Below, in pieces: positions 21,367 to 32,483 of a DNA stretch of 44,736 nucleotides (position 1 is the stretch's first letter; every line of letters begins with the position of its first letter). The notes beneath the pieces are model-generated. The model saw nothing but the letters and a program-made list of their open reading frames with translations. It made no database searches and had not been told where the DNA came from. This DNA comes from Acanthamoeba sp. SK_2022b (Eukaryota > Discosea > Longamoebia > Acanthamoebidae). A program made the translations under genes and the position numbers. The DNA is taken from the NCBI GenBank assembly GCA_027943245.1, contig JANDJZ010000403.1, positions 1-44,736 on the forward strand, read 5' to 3'.

Positions 21367-21843
21367 ATTCTATGAGACCCATCGGGCTGTGCCTGTGCTT
21401 TGGAGCCTGTGCTTCGCAAAAAACACTTTTCTCAACTCCTATACTTCAACATACCCTTTGTCCTCTCCTCGGCTTGCGTCTTGTAGCTGGAAGTGGAGGA
21501 GGCTCTCTCCCTCCGCGGCGCGCAGCTACCACGTGTCCGTTCATGGCAGTACCCGCATCGTCAGCGCCTCTCTTGACGTCGAGGGAGAGAGCAGCCCAGT
21601 CGTACTCTGAGTGAGGGAGAGAAGAGGCCGGTGTAGACAAACAGCTTCACCGACTCTTGCGCGTTCGTGATGTTGTGCACAGTGAGAAGTGAGTGGGGGA
21701 GTTCACTCATATTCGCGAACCTTGAGCAGGAAGCTCTCGAGCTGCTTCTTTGTGCTGGCATACGGGCTAGATGAAGTGGCCGTCTGTAGCTGCAGCGAGG
21801 GCAGTAACCGGCGTGCGGACACTGTGTCAGCAGACTGGCGACA
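21367..21843. other. flank of the receptor pseudogene, no intact gene
   Basis: This contains the 3' flank of the receptor and, on the minus strand, exon-like scraps (KKQLESFLLKVREYE at about 21760-21715, then SVKLFVYTGLF around 21660-21625 after a possible intron). I cannot assign these to a family. Confidence 0.25.
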
Positions 21844-22421
21844 GTCATGCCACGTCATGAGCGCCAATCGCACGCTCGGCCTGGGAGCTCAAGTCCCAGA
21901 CGACGGTGTTGTAGAGTTGGGCGAGGAGAGTTGTTACCAAATCGCGAAAATTGCTGTGCTACGAGCGGTGCAGTTGCGTGTAATCTGTAGTGTGGCCGAG
22001 GTGAATGTTGACAGTCACATTGGTGATCTTGAAAAACCAACGACTTCCCTCGCCGAACACACGACTTTGACCACCGGTGGTGTGGTCGAGGGAGGTGGCG
22101 ATCGCTAAGATGCCCTCTGTGAGGTGAGTCCTGGCACAAAGTTAACGAACCAATCGCTTGCCGAGGTGGAAACGCGCCACGCTACCAATCACCTGCAACG
22201 GACCAGGCGGCGAGGCAGGTACAAATTGGCACTGTCGAGGTGCTCCAACCTCATCCCTACCTGCTCACCACCGAAGCAAGACTCCACTCCACGAACAACA
22301 ACAACCACGAACAACAAGCGAGATGAAGTTGAGCAACAAGCTGACGCTGGCCATCCTGTGCCTGGGTCTCCTGGCAGTCCTCGCTCTGGCTGACAAAGCT
22401 TCTTCGACCTTTGACCACCGT
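21844..22421 (+). repeat. rearranged duplicate of 7286-8117
   Basis: 21844-21932 matches 7286-7374, which is coding sequence from the last exon of the FYVE-pseudokinase. 21992-22421 matches 7693-8117, which is the promoter, leader and signal-peptide region of the secreted-protein gene. The 318 bases between these parts in the first locus are replaced by 59 unrelated bases. The right breakpoint falls within the codon run after FDHR, where CpG-poor sequence starts. Confidence 0.85.
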
Positions 22422-22454
22422 ACATGTCAAAAACTTGTTAACAGTGTGGGTTGA
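22323..22454 (+). pseudogene. truncated second copy of the secreted repeat protein
   Basis: The ATG at 22323 starts the same signal peptide as 8019 (identical through ADKASS), then one residue change (A to T) and FDHR. After that the frame runs into the unrelated block and stops at 22452-22454, giving 43 residues. The Cys-rich and 18-residue repeat parts are missing. With its promoter region preserved it could still be transcribed, but only a signal peptide remains. Confidence 0.8.
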
Positions 22455-22891
22455 TTGATGAGGGCACCCAAGTGGGTAGGGTTCATAAAGGGTCTATGCA
22501 TCTCTCTGCTGTCCGAGGAAATTTTTGCTGGAATTCCAACATTTGTATAGGTGCCAGTGACCAGATGCCATCTTTGTCTGGCAGACGCACAGAAGTGTTA
22601 CCAGGAGAACATTCCTGGTAACCAGGTTTTTTTTAAGGAGAACACTTCTGTGCGCCAATACTGCCACAAGAAGAAAGGTAATATGGGGTTTCATATTTAA
22701 GTGACACCAATACCTGTACTTAAAAGGGGGTTGAGCCAGAGAAGAAGGTTGAAAAGAGCTAGTAGTTATGCCAGAAAGCACACCACTTGTCCTAATGTGA
22801 CAGGTGTGCTTTACTGTGACAATCTTGAAGGTGAGGGAATCCTGTCCTGGATTTCCCCTGGCAACGAATGGATGGGGGTTGGGGAGGCAGC

Positions 22892-23191
22892 ATTTCATAT
22901 ACATTTACAGATGTCACTTTTTCATCATCATAGACATCACGCACAAAACCACAAGAGAAGTGTTGACCATGTGCATTGGTTCTTCCACCCCAGCCCAGAG
23001 ATGTACATATTTTAGGTAAAATACCAGATTTCGCTCAGTTTACACATCTTTTCCAAATTTGAGCTCTCTCTCTTGCCTGTAACATGTACAAAACAGGCAT
23101 GTTGACACAAAATCGCTCAGACCTGATGTGCATAGGTACCAACCCCTACCAGATGTTTTCAAAAACAGTTCTTCTTGTATGTGTTTTTTTA
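22892..23191 (+). repeat. dispersed repeat copy A
   Basis: About 300 bases that match the reverse complement of 32484-32804 along most of their length, with small gaps. Shared landmarks are GATGTCACTTTTTCATCATCA, CACAAGAGAAGTGTTGACC, GGTTCTTCCACCCCAGCC and ACAGTTCTTCTTGT. Several differences are CpG against TpG/CpA (for example GTCGAC in the other copy, GTTGAC here). Confidence 0.8.
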
Positions 23192-23371
23192 CTCAACATC
23201 AAGACATTTTGCTATCATCAATTTGCATGAATATACTGTAATGAAATTTTTGAAGGTTTAGAAGAGATCAAGTTCCAACATTGAAGAAGTGGAAGACATG
23301 AGGTTAAGAGTGGCCAGAGATGTGTGCATCCAGCAAGACTTCCAGTCCAACAAGAATATTTATATATGATG

Positions 23372-23702
23372 TAGGCTTGGGCAGCCACCCATCCCCACCC
23401 CCTTTCCAAAAAGCGATGAAGGGGGTCAATAATCATCAAAATTCCAAAAAACTCCACAAGGGCGTTCTCAACAGGTGGCAAGACAGGCCATGCGGCGAAG
23501 TGATGGTGAGATGGAGACGACGAGGAAGGTGCCCTCCTGTAAGGAGTGTAAGCACCTGGTAAAGGAATGTAATAAGGCACCATGTCCTGTGAAGAAGAGA
23601 AGAAAAATAGAAAAAGAAAAGGAGGGGAGCAAGATGACCACCTGATCAGGGCTGTGTGAGAATAAATATGCCATAGGCTTGGGCAGCCACCCATCCCCAC
23701 CC
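23372..23702 (+). repeat. pair of 29-base direct repeats
   Basis: A 29-base sequence starting TAGGCTTGGGCAGCCACCC is perfectly repeated at 23372-23400 and 23674-23702. Similarity then resumes after a gap (GTCAATAATCA in both), which suggests an old duplication with a later deletion. Confidence 0.8.
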
Positions 23703-25829
23703 AGTCAATAATCACTGATATTTCTCTGTGATAGCAGTGCTTGTGAAGGGGCAGGAAGCCACAGTAGGCACAGCAGAGGCAGCAGTCAGGTATACCATGA
23801 CAGTCAGATGGAGAGCAGCAGCTGACACTGTGCCTGCAGTGGTTGTTTTCTTTGGCACTCAACTGCTGGTTGGTGATGTCAATCTCGCTTCCTGATTCCT
23901 TCTCCTCAAGATCCATCTCACTCCCCCCTTCCTTTGGTCACTCGCCCTGCTGGAGCTTCTGAGCCATCACTTCAAGAGCATTGGTGTCAACTGCTTCTTC
24001 TGCTGGCGTGCCGCCTCCACCTTGGTGCTGGGCTGTCAGATCAGGAAATCCAACAAAAAGTTAGGGTTAACCCTAACCTAGGAAATGCAAGAAAAAACCT
24101 TTGGTACAGCTTCATCTCTTTTCTCAGTTAGGCAACATGCATTTGTACCAGCACCAGCATACTTCCCTGTTATTGGAAGCAGACATTGAGAACAAATGCA
24201 ACAACAAGAGCATCAATGATAGATAACTTGGTGTTAAAGGAAACGAGACAGTGACTCCTTTTTGGGCAAGTTTTGTGAGATGTACATCAGGCAAAAGCAC
24301 TACATAAACAGGGGGTGAGCTCCAGAGAACAAGGTTGAAAGAGCTTGTACCAAGAATATATTTTTCATGTAAAGTGTGTTTGCTTACCCCTTGGGCAGGG
24401 TTGAGTTCAAAGCCACACGCAAGAACAATTGTGGGAGATGGATTGGATGGTGTGACTGTCATGCCAGCCATCTCACTGCTTGTCCCACCAATGCACAATG
24501 ACTGTGACAATCTTGCCAATCCAGAACTGCTCCATTGTCTCATCTTCATCTGGGCAAACAGCAACCCACTAACCTGCAGTGAAGGTGAATGGAAGTGCAT
24601 CCTGTGGATTTCGCCTGGCAGCCACTTGAACTTGGAAACAAGTGTGTCAAGCTGAGAGGCAGCAGCAGAGTGTGGAGTGAGAATGGAACATGGTTTGAAT
24701 CTGGATGGGAGTTGGGGAGGCAGCACTCTCCAAATCATGAACCTGCTGCTCCTTCCTGCTTTCACTGACCTCATCACTCACATGGTGTCAATACGCCTGG
24801 AAATTGAGAAACAACCAGTACAACGTGTACCTATTCACTTATATTTAATTCATTCTAATCTGACACTTAGCTCAACCTCAAATCCAATGCATGTTGGATT
24901 TTGCACTACCTCAAATCTGGCGCATGTTGGATTTTGATTCTTTCTCTTCTTCACCTTTCAACCCACATTCTAACATTCCCTGAGCACTCTCTTACAACAA
25001 AATCTCCTCCATCCCTCCTTCTACCTTTACCTCCTCACCAGTATCATCTTTCCCCCCACACCCAACTCCTATGTTCACACCATCTATGATGCCAACCCCA
25101 CCTACAGCATGATGCTCCCTCTTGCCCTCACCAACTTCTATTGGTACCTTCTGCCCTACCAAGCTCCAGGTTTCAAGTACCCAGGCAACCATACACTTCC
25201 TCCACCTGCAGCATGGATGACACTAGCCTTGGGAGCCTCATCTCCTTCTACAATGAGCTTGACCCATCCATCCTCACCACATACTCCCTGCCACCCTCCA
25301 CTCCCTCTGCCAGGGGCACTCCTCAAAAGCCCATCATCACCTTCTCATCTCCTTGGTAAATAGCCACCTTCAATAAACACTTCACTTCTTTCAGTTTATC
25401 TTCACTTTACAGACCTTTTGTGCAATTTCTTGGAAGATGGAGGCCTTGACGCCAAAAGTACATTTGCTAGCAGAAATTTTGGTCTCAATAGCACGCATTG
25501 GCTGGTTGGACGTTTTCCTAGTGGCTGAGAAAACAAGAGAAAAACATAGAAATTGGTGGTCCTCCACTGCCCGCCCGTTGAGGGCCGACTTTCCCAATAA
25601 AATATCAATATTTGTCCCCCCCAGACCCAATCAGCTTTTTCCCCTGGCCTGCGTTCCTGGGATGTTGCAGCTACCATTTGGTGAGACAATTTTTTTTGGT
25701 GACGGCGAGGCAGCTCACCAGCAGGAGCACGCAGATCTCGGCAGAGGTGACCTCTTCCCTCGCTCGGTCCTCGTCCTCCGCGGAGGAGGCGAGCGCCGCT
25801 GCGGCCGGCGTGGTCACGCCCTCGCCATC

Positions 25830-26580
25830 TCAGAGATCTGCCGGCTGCTCGCGCGTTCTCGCCCGCGTTGCCCGCGTGGTTGCCGGCGTTGACGTTGCTG
25901 GGAGCGTTGCCCACGGCGGCGCTCCGGCCGGCCGGCGCGTCGTCGGCGTTCGGGCGTCATCGCTGTCGTTGTAGTTGTCCTTGGCGGTCAGCTCGTAGTC
26001 GCGCATGACCCACTCCCAGCTGAGGCCGCCGCGTCGGCGCAGCCCATGACGGCCACGGCGAAGGTGACGAGGAAGGGCCACATGCCCAGGTAGTCGACGA
26101 GGAAGGGCAGCAGCCCGGTGAGACCCAGGCACCACACGACGATGTTGACGGCCTGCAGTACGCGAGGGAAGTGGTAGCGCCAGCAGAGGAACGCGAGCAG
26201 CGCGTAGGCCGCGACGAGCGGGTAGAGGCACGAACGAATGAAGGCGTAGTTGAGGAAGAAGTAGCACACAGTGATCTCCGAGCCACCAAGAGGTAGAGCG
26301 CGCCGCGCAGGAAGTGTCCCTGCCTCAGCTTCGCCTCGCACACGTGCGTGCGTGTGCGTGCGCGTGCGCGTGTGATGAGTGTGGTGTACCGCTGCTTGAC
26401 CAGCTCTTCGGGGATTTCCTGGCAAATGTCAGCTACAACCAAACGACCTGCCTGTCAGCGGGAACAGCCTGGCGTGTCCACGCTCGTGCTCAAGAGCAAG
26501 CGCACTCTTCCGAGCCTTCCTCAAGGAGCTTCTTGGCCTCGTCCTTCTGGCCCAGTACCTTCACTACCTTTGCCGCAGTC
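25830..26580 (-). pseudogene. multi-pass membrane protein gene, apparently frameshifted
   Basis: Reading down the minus strand, exon-like pieces are: AAKVVKVLGQKDEAKKLLEE (~26575-26510); ADICQEIPEELVKQR ending at a GT donor near 26383; after an intron rich in GCGCAC, AKLRQGHFLRGALYLL (~26330-26285). A frame change leads to ITVCYFFLNYAFIRSCLYPL and at least three hydrophobic helices (VAAYALLAFLCWRY, VVWCLGLTGLLPFLV, MWPFLVTFAVAVMG). A second frame change leads to SWEWVMRDYELTAKDNYNDS and a Thr/Pro/Ala-rich tail ending at 25830. Two single-base frame changes break it; these may be mutations or sequence errors. The family is not recognised. The overall shape (helices, then an aromatic/basic and acidic tail) is vaguely like the gene at 1654-2572. 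Confidence 0.4.
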
Positions 26581-26920
26581 GGTGAGCAAAATTCTTTTCA
26601 TTCCAAGAATCGCTGAGAGGAAAAAATGGAGGTTTGTGGGCGAGAATCGTGACACGCGACGGTGGAATGTGGACGCCAAGTGAACGACACCTCCCAGTTG
26701 GATACCCCCCCCCTCTCCTGGTTTTCTTCTATCTTGGTGTTCCTTGAAACTCAAACCACTCTTTACGAGAACGTTACCTCTAACCCACATCACACCCTAC
26801 CTCTTGCTTTGGCTGTTGTTGGCCGCTGTTTCGCCCATCCCAGCCTACGACTCGATCCCTCACCATCACCACCAACCGCCGCCGGAGGATTTCACGACTC
26901 AACAAGACTACTACGACCGC

Positions 26921-27886
26921 ATGTACTTCATGTCCCACCGCTTTTTGAAAGACCGGGCCGACGCTGGCGTCCAAATGGCGCGCATGCTCAAGCACTACCG
27001 CGACATGCGCGACGACGCTGTCGTGCTGGGCCTCCCGCGTGGCGGCATCGTCATCGGCTACCACGTGGCCCGTGAGCTGCGCCTGCCCTTGGACATGATC
27101 GTGTCCCGCAAGATCGGCTGTCCGGGCCACGAGGAGTACGCCGTCGGCGCCCTGGCCCAGGTTTGTCCCATCCACTGACACTTTACCGAAGAAGAGGTGT
27201 ACATGTAGCGTTGGCATATGCTGGGTGCAGTGCAACGCCATACATGGTCAAGGCACTATCGCAATGTGCGACATATGTTGATATATTTGTGTGTGGACGT
27301 AGGACGGCAGCGTGGAGCTCGAGCAGGACGCGCTGCGCCATCTGGGTCTCTCCGCAGCAGACCTCCAGCCGACGATAGAGAAGGAGAGGAGGGAGGCCCA
27401 GCGCCGTCTCAAGGCCTACCGCGGGGACCGGCCGCCTCTGGACCTCACCAACAAGATCGCCATCCTCGTCGACGACGGCATCGCCACCGGCTCCACCGCC
27501 AAGGCCTCCTTGCGCATGCTGCGGAACAGTGCGTGCTCTACCCCTGGGTCGCCCTCTACTTCTCCACATAACCCCCCCCCCTTTCCTTTCTACTACGCGG
27601 CAATGATGCAGGCAATTGTAGGAAGGTGGTGCTGGCCGTGCCGGTGATGCCAGCCGACCGCGTACGCTCCTTCCAGTCCATGGTCGACGAGCTCGTGTAC
27701 GTGCAGGCCCCGAGAGACTTCCACGCCGTGGGCCAGTTCTACGATCGCTTCGACCAGACAGAAGACGCGGAGGTGGTCGAGCTCATGAGGCGCAACGCCG
27801 AGGACCTGCAGCAGTGGGAGGCCGAGGCCAAGGGCGGAGCCCCCCAGACTCGTGAGCGTAGCTACAGCCAAGCCGCCGCCCACTGA
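26921..27886 (+). CDS. phosphoribosyltransferase-domain protein
   Basis: Exons are 26921-27160, 27303-27528 and 27612-27886, phases consistent, 246 residues. The fold is recognised from VVLGLPRGGIVIGYHVARE near the start and the PRPP-binding loop ILVDDGIATGSTAKAS (~residues 135-150). It ends with a helical tail (DAEVVELMRRNAEDLQQWE). Homologues of this compact type are common in bacteria and amoebae; they probably transfer or hydrolyse phosphoribosyl groups, but the substrate is unknown. The ATG at 26921 is preferred because the next residues (FMSHRFLKDRADAG) begin the family core. The frame is open further upstream to about 26744 with a hydrophobic stretch (LLLWLLLAAVSPIPA) but has no ATG there, so an upstream exon supplying a signal peptide is possible. 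Confidence 0.75.
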
Positions 27887-27965
27887 ATTCCACACGCTGC
27901 TCTCGAGGCCCCTCCTTAAAACGACATGGTGTTAACTCCGTTTTTAACTTAATTACAGTGCATTA

Positions 27966-30070
27966 ATGGCGGTAGCAACAAAAAAAGCCAAGCCAGACGG
28001 AGCAAACAAGAAGAAGCGCAACGAGAGACATGTGCGTGCCACTAAGGGGGTGCAGGGCTTGTTGTAGCATTTACAAATGTTGTACTTGCAGGGAAGAGCA
28101 GAGCAGCAGGCCCAAGCAGGAGCGGTTCACCTCACACCTACTCCTCTCCGATGACGAGATACGCGCCCTCGGTACAGTCCCTCACCCGCGGTGTCGACAC
28201 CGTCGGCTCCCTTTCCTGTTTTGAACACTCCCAGCCGCACCTTATCTATTCTTTTTTTGTTAATGTAATATTACCTTTCTTGTGACACAGGAATAAGAGA
28301 GTCGGACATTGAACAGTTCAGGCGGCAGCGCTACCAGGCCGCCTTCGGCATCGAATCGTGGCACAGCAAACACACCCTACACACTACACCCTACACACAT
28401 AGGGACATACCACAACACACGCTCATGGCCATTACCGTATCACCCATCGCCGCAGGTACGACGACTTGAAGGAGCACACGTTCTACACGAGGTCGATTCC
28501 GCTCTCCTTTCGGGAGGCCGAGGCCCTGAACCGTTACCACTACTCACTCTACCCCGACCGCATCGCAGCCGAACCGCTCTCCGACGAGGCAGGCACTCCC
28601 CGATCGCTCCACAAGCGATCACGATGGAGATGATTCTGTTATGAAGGTAAGGTTGATGAAGGAAACGTGACCGTGCGCGTACGATAGGACTCAAAGCTGG
28701 TGAGGGAGCTGGAGGAGCGAATCGACGAGGCGATCAAGGGCGACGAGCGGCTGGCCAACGGGGCCTTCATCAAGCTCAACACGCGCAGTCCCAAGGTGGA
28801 TTTTCTCTTTCTTCGGCCTTGCATGCTTGTGTCCTATACTTACGTGACGTGCGCGTGCGCGTGTGTGTGCGTGCGCGCGTGTGTGGCATGATAGGATGTG
28901 GTGTTGTACGACTTTGAGACCCAGCAGGTGAAGGATCTCGTGAAGAAGGAGCTGACCGAGCTCTACGCCAACAAGAGAAGGCAACGAGCCGGCACTAAAG
29001 AACTGGCCGAGGAGGACATCGTTCTCTCTTCGGTATAAGACCACCGCACGCCAACGCACGACACACGCACGCACGCACTAATGCTGTTGACGCGGGTGAT
29101 GGACAACAGGGCGAGATCAATGTGGCTCGGGCGGAGCGAGACGACAACGAGGAGACGAGCACCTTCGTGGTGGCGACGAGCCGTGCGATGAAGATCACGA
29201 GCGGGAGCGAGGCCCTCTACCTGTTGGTCAAGAGCGACCGCATCAAGGAGGACCTCAACAAGTTGTTGCCCTACGGCGAGAAGCACTTCTCGCTCAACCT
29301 CATCCTCCGCGAATGGCTCGACGAAGTCATCGAACGACCTCAGGCACGTATTTTATTACTATTAGTTTTATTTTTATTTGTTAAATTTAATTTATTCTTG
29401 GCTTTTTATCCTTTTTAGCTTGTTTTTTAAACTTTTTTTCTGCCTTTCATGCTGATAAATGATAATGCGCATGTAGTATGAGTTCAGGGCGTTTGTGCAT
29501 CAAAACCAGCTGAACGCCATGTCACAGTACTTCTGCTTCTGTAAATGTACGCCCTCTCTTGGCCTCGACAAGTGCGCACGTCAGCTGCTCAGCCCTCGAC
29601 CCGTGTTGGCTTGGCAGACGACGACCTTATCGCACGCGAGGAGGAGGTCAAGCAGACCATCCTCGACTTCCACGAGAGCATAAAGCACAAGATCTCCCAC
29701 ACGAGCTACGTGATCGACTTCTACCTGCGCAGGGACGGCCAAGTGCTCATCATCGAGCTCAACCCATTCCACAATGGCGCCGGTATGAATTAGGCAATAT
29801 CGCGCCGTGCTGCGTGTGTGCTTGTGTGTCGACAATAAGTTACAACGCGATACAACAGGAGCGGCCCTGTTCAGTTGGGCAAAGGACAGGGAGCGTTTCA
29901 TGCACGGGCCGTTCGAGCTGCGCATCACCAAGGAGCTCAAGGAGAACCCCAAGGACATCCTTCCCCCGTTCTGGGTCCGCTTCATCGACTCCTGCTTCTA
30001 CCACGATGATGGCGACGCATCACCGGCCACGAAGAAGTCGAACACAGATAGCGGCTGCCTCTTGTGCTGA
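27966..30070 (+). CDS. CDC123/D123-like ATP-grasp protein with C-terminal CaaX-like motif
   Basis: Exons I can follow: 28092-28171, 28291-28357, 28456-28646, 28688-28795, 28895-29032, 29110-29343 (GC-AG donor), 29477-29540, 29618-29782, 29859-30070. The first exon is uncertain: ATG 27966 gives a basic start (MAVATKKAKPDGANKKKR) but does not join in frame, and ATG 28030 does. One extra base in a C run near 28593 shifts frame inside exon 28456-28646; elsewhere phases agree. Core segments GAFIKLNTRSPK, YEFRAFVHQNQLNAMSQ, SYVIDFYLRRDGQV and IIELNPFHNGAG match the CDC123 (translation initiation factor eIF2 assembly) / ATP-grasp pattern. The protein ends SGCLLC, a possible prenylation box unusual for CDC123. 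It may be a CDC123 relative rather than CDC123 itself. Confidence 0.55.
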
Positions 30071-30192
30071 TCAGGGCACAAAACGCAGAATGTACTAAAG
30101 AATGTGCCGACATGTGTCGGGTTCCATGAAAACAAAATAAAAAAAAGGAAAAAAACCAAACAGTGGGCAAAACAAACTTGGTTCCCGACACC

Positions 30193-31444
30193 ATGAGACA
30201 TCACAGGTCACACAACACATCCTTCCACGCGCACCTCAACGTGAGTGACTTGGTCCTCGGACTCGCACGGGAGGCCACCCGCCCGGCTTCGCACTGCCAC
30301 CACGGCTGCCAGCACGGGTGTAGCCACGCCACCACGGTGGTCCATCACCATCACCGCCGCCCTCTTCGCGCTCGCCCCTGCGCCCCGGTCACCGTCCACT
30401 GCCCGTCGGCCGCGCCTACTACGCCGACCGGCGCCTACATCCGCATTGTGCGGGCCAGCTACGGGGCCGGTTCCACGTGGCTCGACGTCACCTACCAACT
30501 CCAGGGCCTCGTAACGGGCCAGGGCGGCCTCACGCTTCGCGCTTTTGGCAGCAGACAGAGCATGAACGCTCTCTTTGGTTCGCTCACTCTTCCCTTTTCG
30601 TCATAAGTTATACTTTATTTTTATCTTCCTTGGTTAGTTGTCGCCGCAATTGAGCCACAGCCGACCTTTTCCTGCGGAGGAAAGCTCGATTAAGGTTTTC
30701 TGCTTGGACCGATCGAACTCGTTAACACTCTTATTGCAGGTGACCCCTGTCATGGCGTGAGGAAGAGACTCGAGTTCACCTACGAGGTGGTGGGCCAGCC
30801 CAAGTCCATCACCTTGCCCGAGGACAGGAAGGTAAAAAAAAAGAATATTAACATGACTGATGACACGATTTTCGTCTTTCTCTCTCGCTGTGTGCTCACT
30901 CCCTGTGCTGGTGGTCGTGCATTTTCCATTTCAAGCTCAACCTGTCGCTGGATGAGCTGTACAGGCAGAGCGGGGGCTGCCATGGCGGGGCGCCGCGTGA
31001 GGCGGGCCACTTTGACTTGGTGCTCCTGTCCAGCTCCTACGGAATCGGCGAGTGCCGCTACGACGTCTCCGCCGTGCTGGGTGGCATGGTGGCCCACCAG
31101 GGTATTCCCACGCCCGCCTTCACAATCTTGTCATCTTGCTGATGGCGATGCCGATGACGCTGATACACAGGGGGCAAGAGCGTGAATGCGTTCGGCTACT
31201 TCCTCAAGCCCAACGGCTGCATGAACCAGGCCTTTGGTGACCCCGCTCCTGGTACTCGCCTTGGGTAATACCTGCTTGCCTTGTCTTAGCTGCTGACGTG
31301 ATCGTGGGCATCACGATGTGACGCACAGGGTCGGACAAGGACCTGCGGGTGAGCTACATGTGGCGCACGCCGGTGATGAGCTGTTCGGCGGGCGAGGATC
31401 AGGAGGTGTGCATCTCCTACACGGCCTTGCGTCCTCTTCTCTAG
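30193..31444 (+). CDS. His-rich protein with two tandem DUF3395/SUEL-lectin-like domains
   Basis: Exons 30193-30577, 30740-30831, 30936-31101, 31171-31251 and 31329-31444, consistent phases, 279 residues. The N-terminal ~80 residues are rich in His, Cys and Arg (HCHHGCQHGC, VVHHHHRR). Then the same pattern occurs twice. Copy 1: IRIVRASYGAGSTWLDVTYQ, then LFGDPCHGVRKRLEFTYE. Copy 2: LVLLSSSYGIGECRYDVSAV, then AFGDPAPGSDKDLRVSYMW. The form YG...DVT...FGDPxxGxxKxLxVxY resembles DUF3395 (DNAJC11 C-terminus) and galactose/rhamnose-binding lectin domains. No signal peptide is visible, which favours a cytosolic protein. Function unknown; metal binding by the His/Cys head is possible. Confidence 0.7.
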
Positions 31445-32483
31445 CGGCCTGGAGCAACAGACTATATGCTGCGAGCCGTTGGACACCGGTGGTGGCCAAA
31501 ATCTAGAAAATACATTTTCCACACATGAAAATGAAGGGTTTGATTTCCGCTCATTTGGAACCTGAGTAAACATCATCACTTGAGGAGCCTCCCTTTCAGC
31601 CATGGCCAGGGTTGCCTGTTCCATGGTTGTGGGAACATCATTGTGGTTATGTATAATGTATATAATGATAAAGAAGGTGAGAGAAGATAATCAAAGAGAA
31701 AGGCAGTGCATGACCAGACCAGTGACATGGTCAGGTCACAGTGCCAGGGAGGCAGACAAGCAAACAACTGATGGGTGCTTAAGACATGATAATATGTTAA
31801 GTGATGGGGATGCTTCATGTGCTTGTGCTTATAGTCCCATTGCTGTGAGCAAAAAAAAAAGGCATACTCATCACATTGGTTAAGTAACATAGGAAGTGCA
31901 AAAAACAAAACAATGGCAAAACAAGTGTATTAAAGTTGAGAAGAAAAGGACACTGGAGAAGCGAGAGAGTGGAAGAGGTGGAGAAGGTGGAAGCAGCTCT
32001 GGGGAGGGAGCAGGTGATGAGAGGATGCTCAAGTTGATCATAGTGTCAAGATGGATGGGCATCATAGATGATGTGGATGTAGTGATCATCACCTCAAGGG
32101 CCTCAGTAAACCTCTAATAAGTGTCCACCTCCACCCTCCCTCCCCTCAACTCCATCCAATGAAGTCCAGCCAGGCACATTCTGCCTCACAGCAAACCCTA
32201 AAATCTAAAGTGGCAGTCCTGTTCAAGCATGTCTCATTGCAGTCACTTGGTACATTCCTTATCTTTTTTTTCTTTTTAGGCAAGGCCATTCTGGATCTTT
32301 ATGGGATAGGGAAGGTTGCAGGAGTGGTGTATACAGGGAGTGGGGAGGTGAGGGCGGGGAACAGAGTGTTCAGAAAAAAGTAACAATGATTTTTTTGACA
32401 ATGTACACTTTTTATACTCAAATGGAATAAAAACATGTATTGTTCAACATGTATTGTTCAACATGTGTTTAAATTGTTGGAAC

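Larger units (their letters stand above)
22422..25430. repeat. CpG-poor repeat block without intact gene
   Basis: About 3 kb of AT-richer sequence with very few CpG (five in 24301-25380 by eye count). It contains members of repeat families also found elsewhere in the window (22892-23191 versus 32484-32804) and internal repeats (23372-23400 and 23674-23702; also GGTTGGGGAGGCAGCA at ~22878 against a near copy at ~24711). Two longer minus-strand frames, 23218-23916 (Cys/His-rich start: CRHSVSCC, CCLCCAYC) and 24124-24777, have no recognisable domain and overlap the repeats. I read it as nested, decayed mobile DNA. Confidence 0.55.

Noticed and set aside
23218..23916. 232-codon Cys/His-rich minus-strand frame as a transposase zinc finger
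   Set aside because: The Cys clusters do not follow a known finger spacing, and the frame runs through the 29-base direct repeats twice, so coding is not supported.
22422..25430. Endogenised giant-virus or Maverick segment
   Set aside because: No capsid, polymerase, packaging ATPase or protease frame was found; only decayed repeats are seen.
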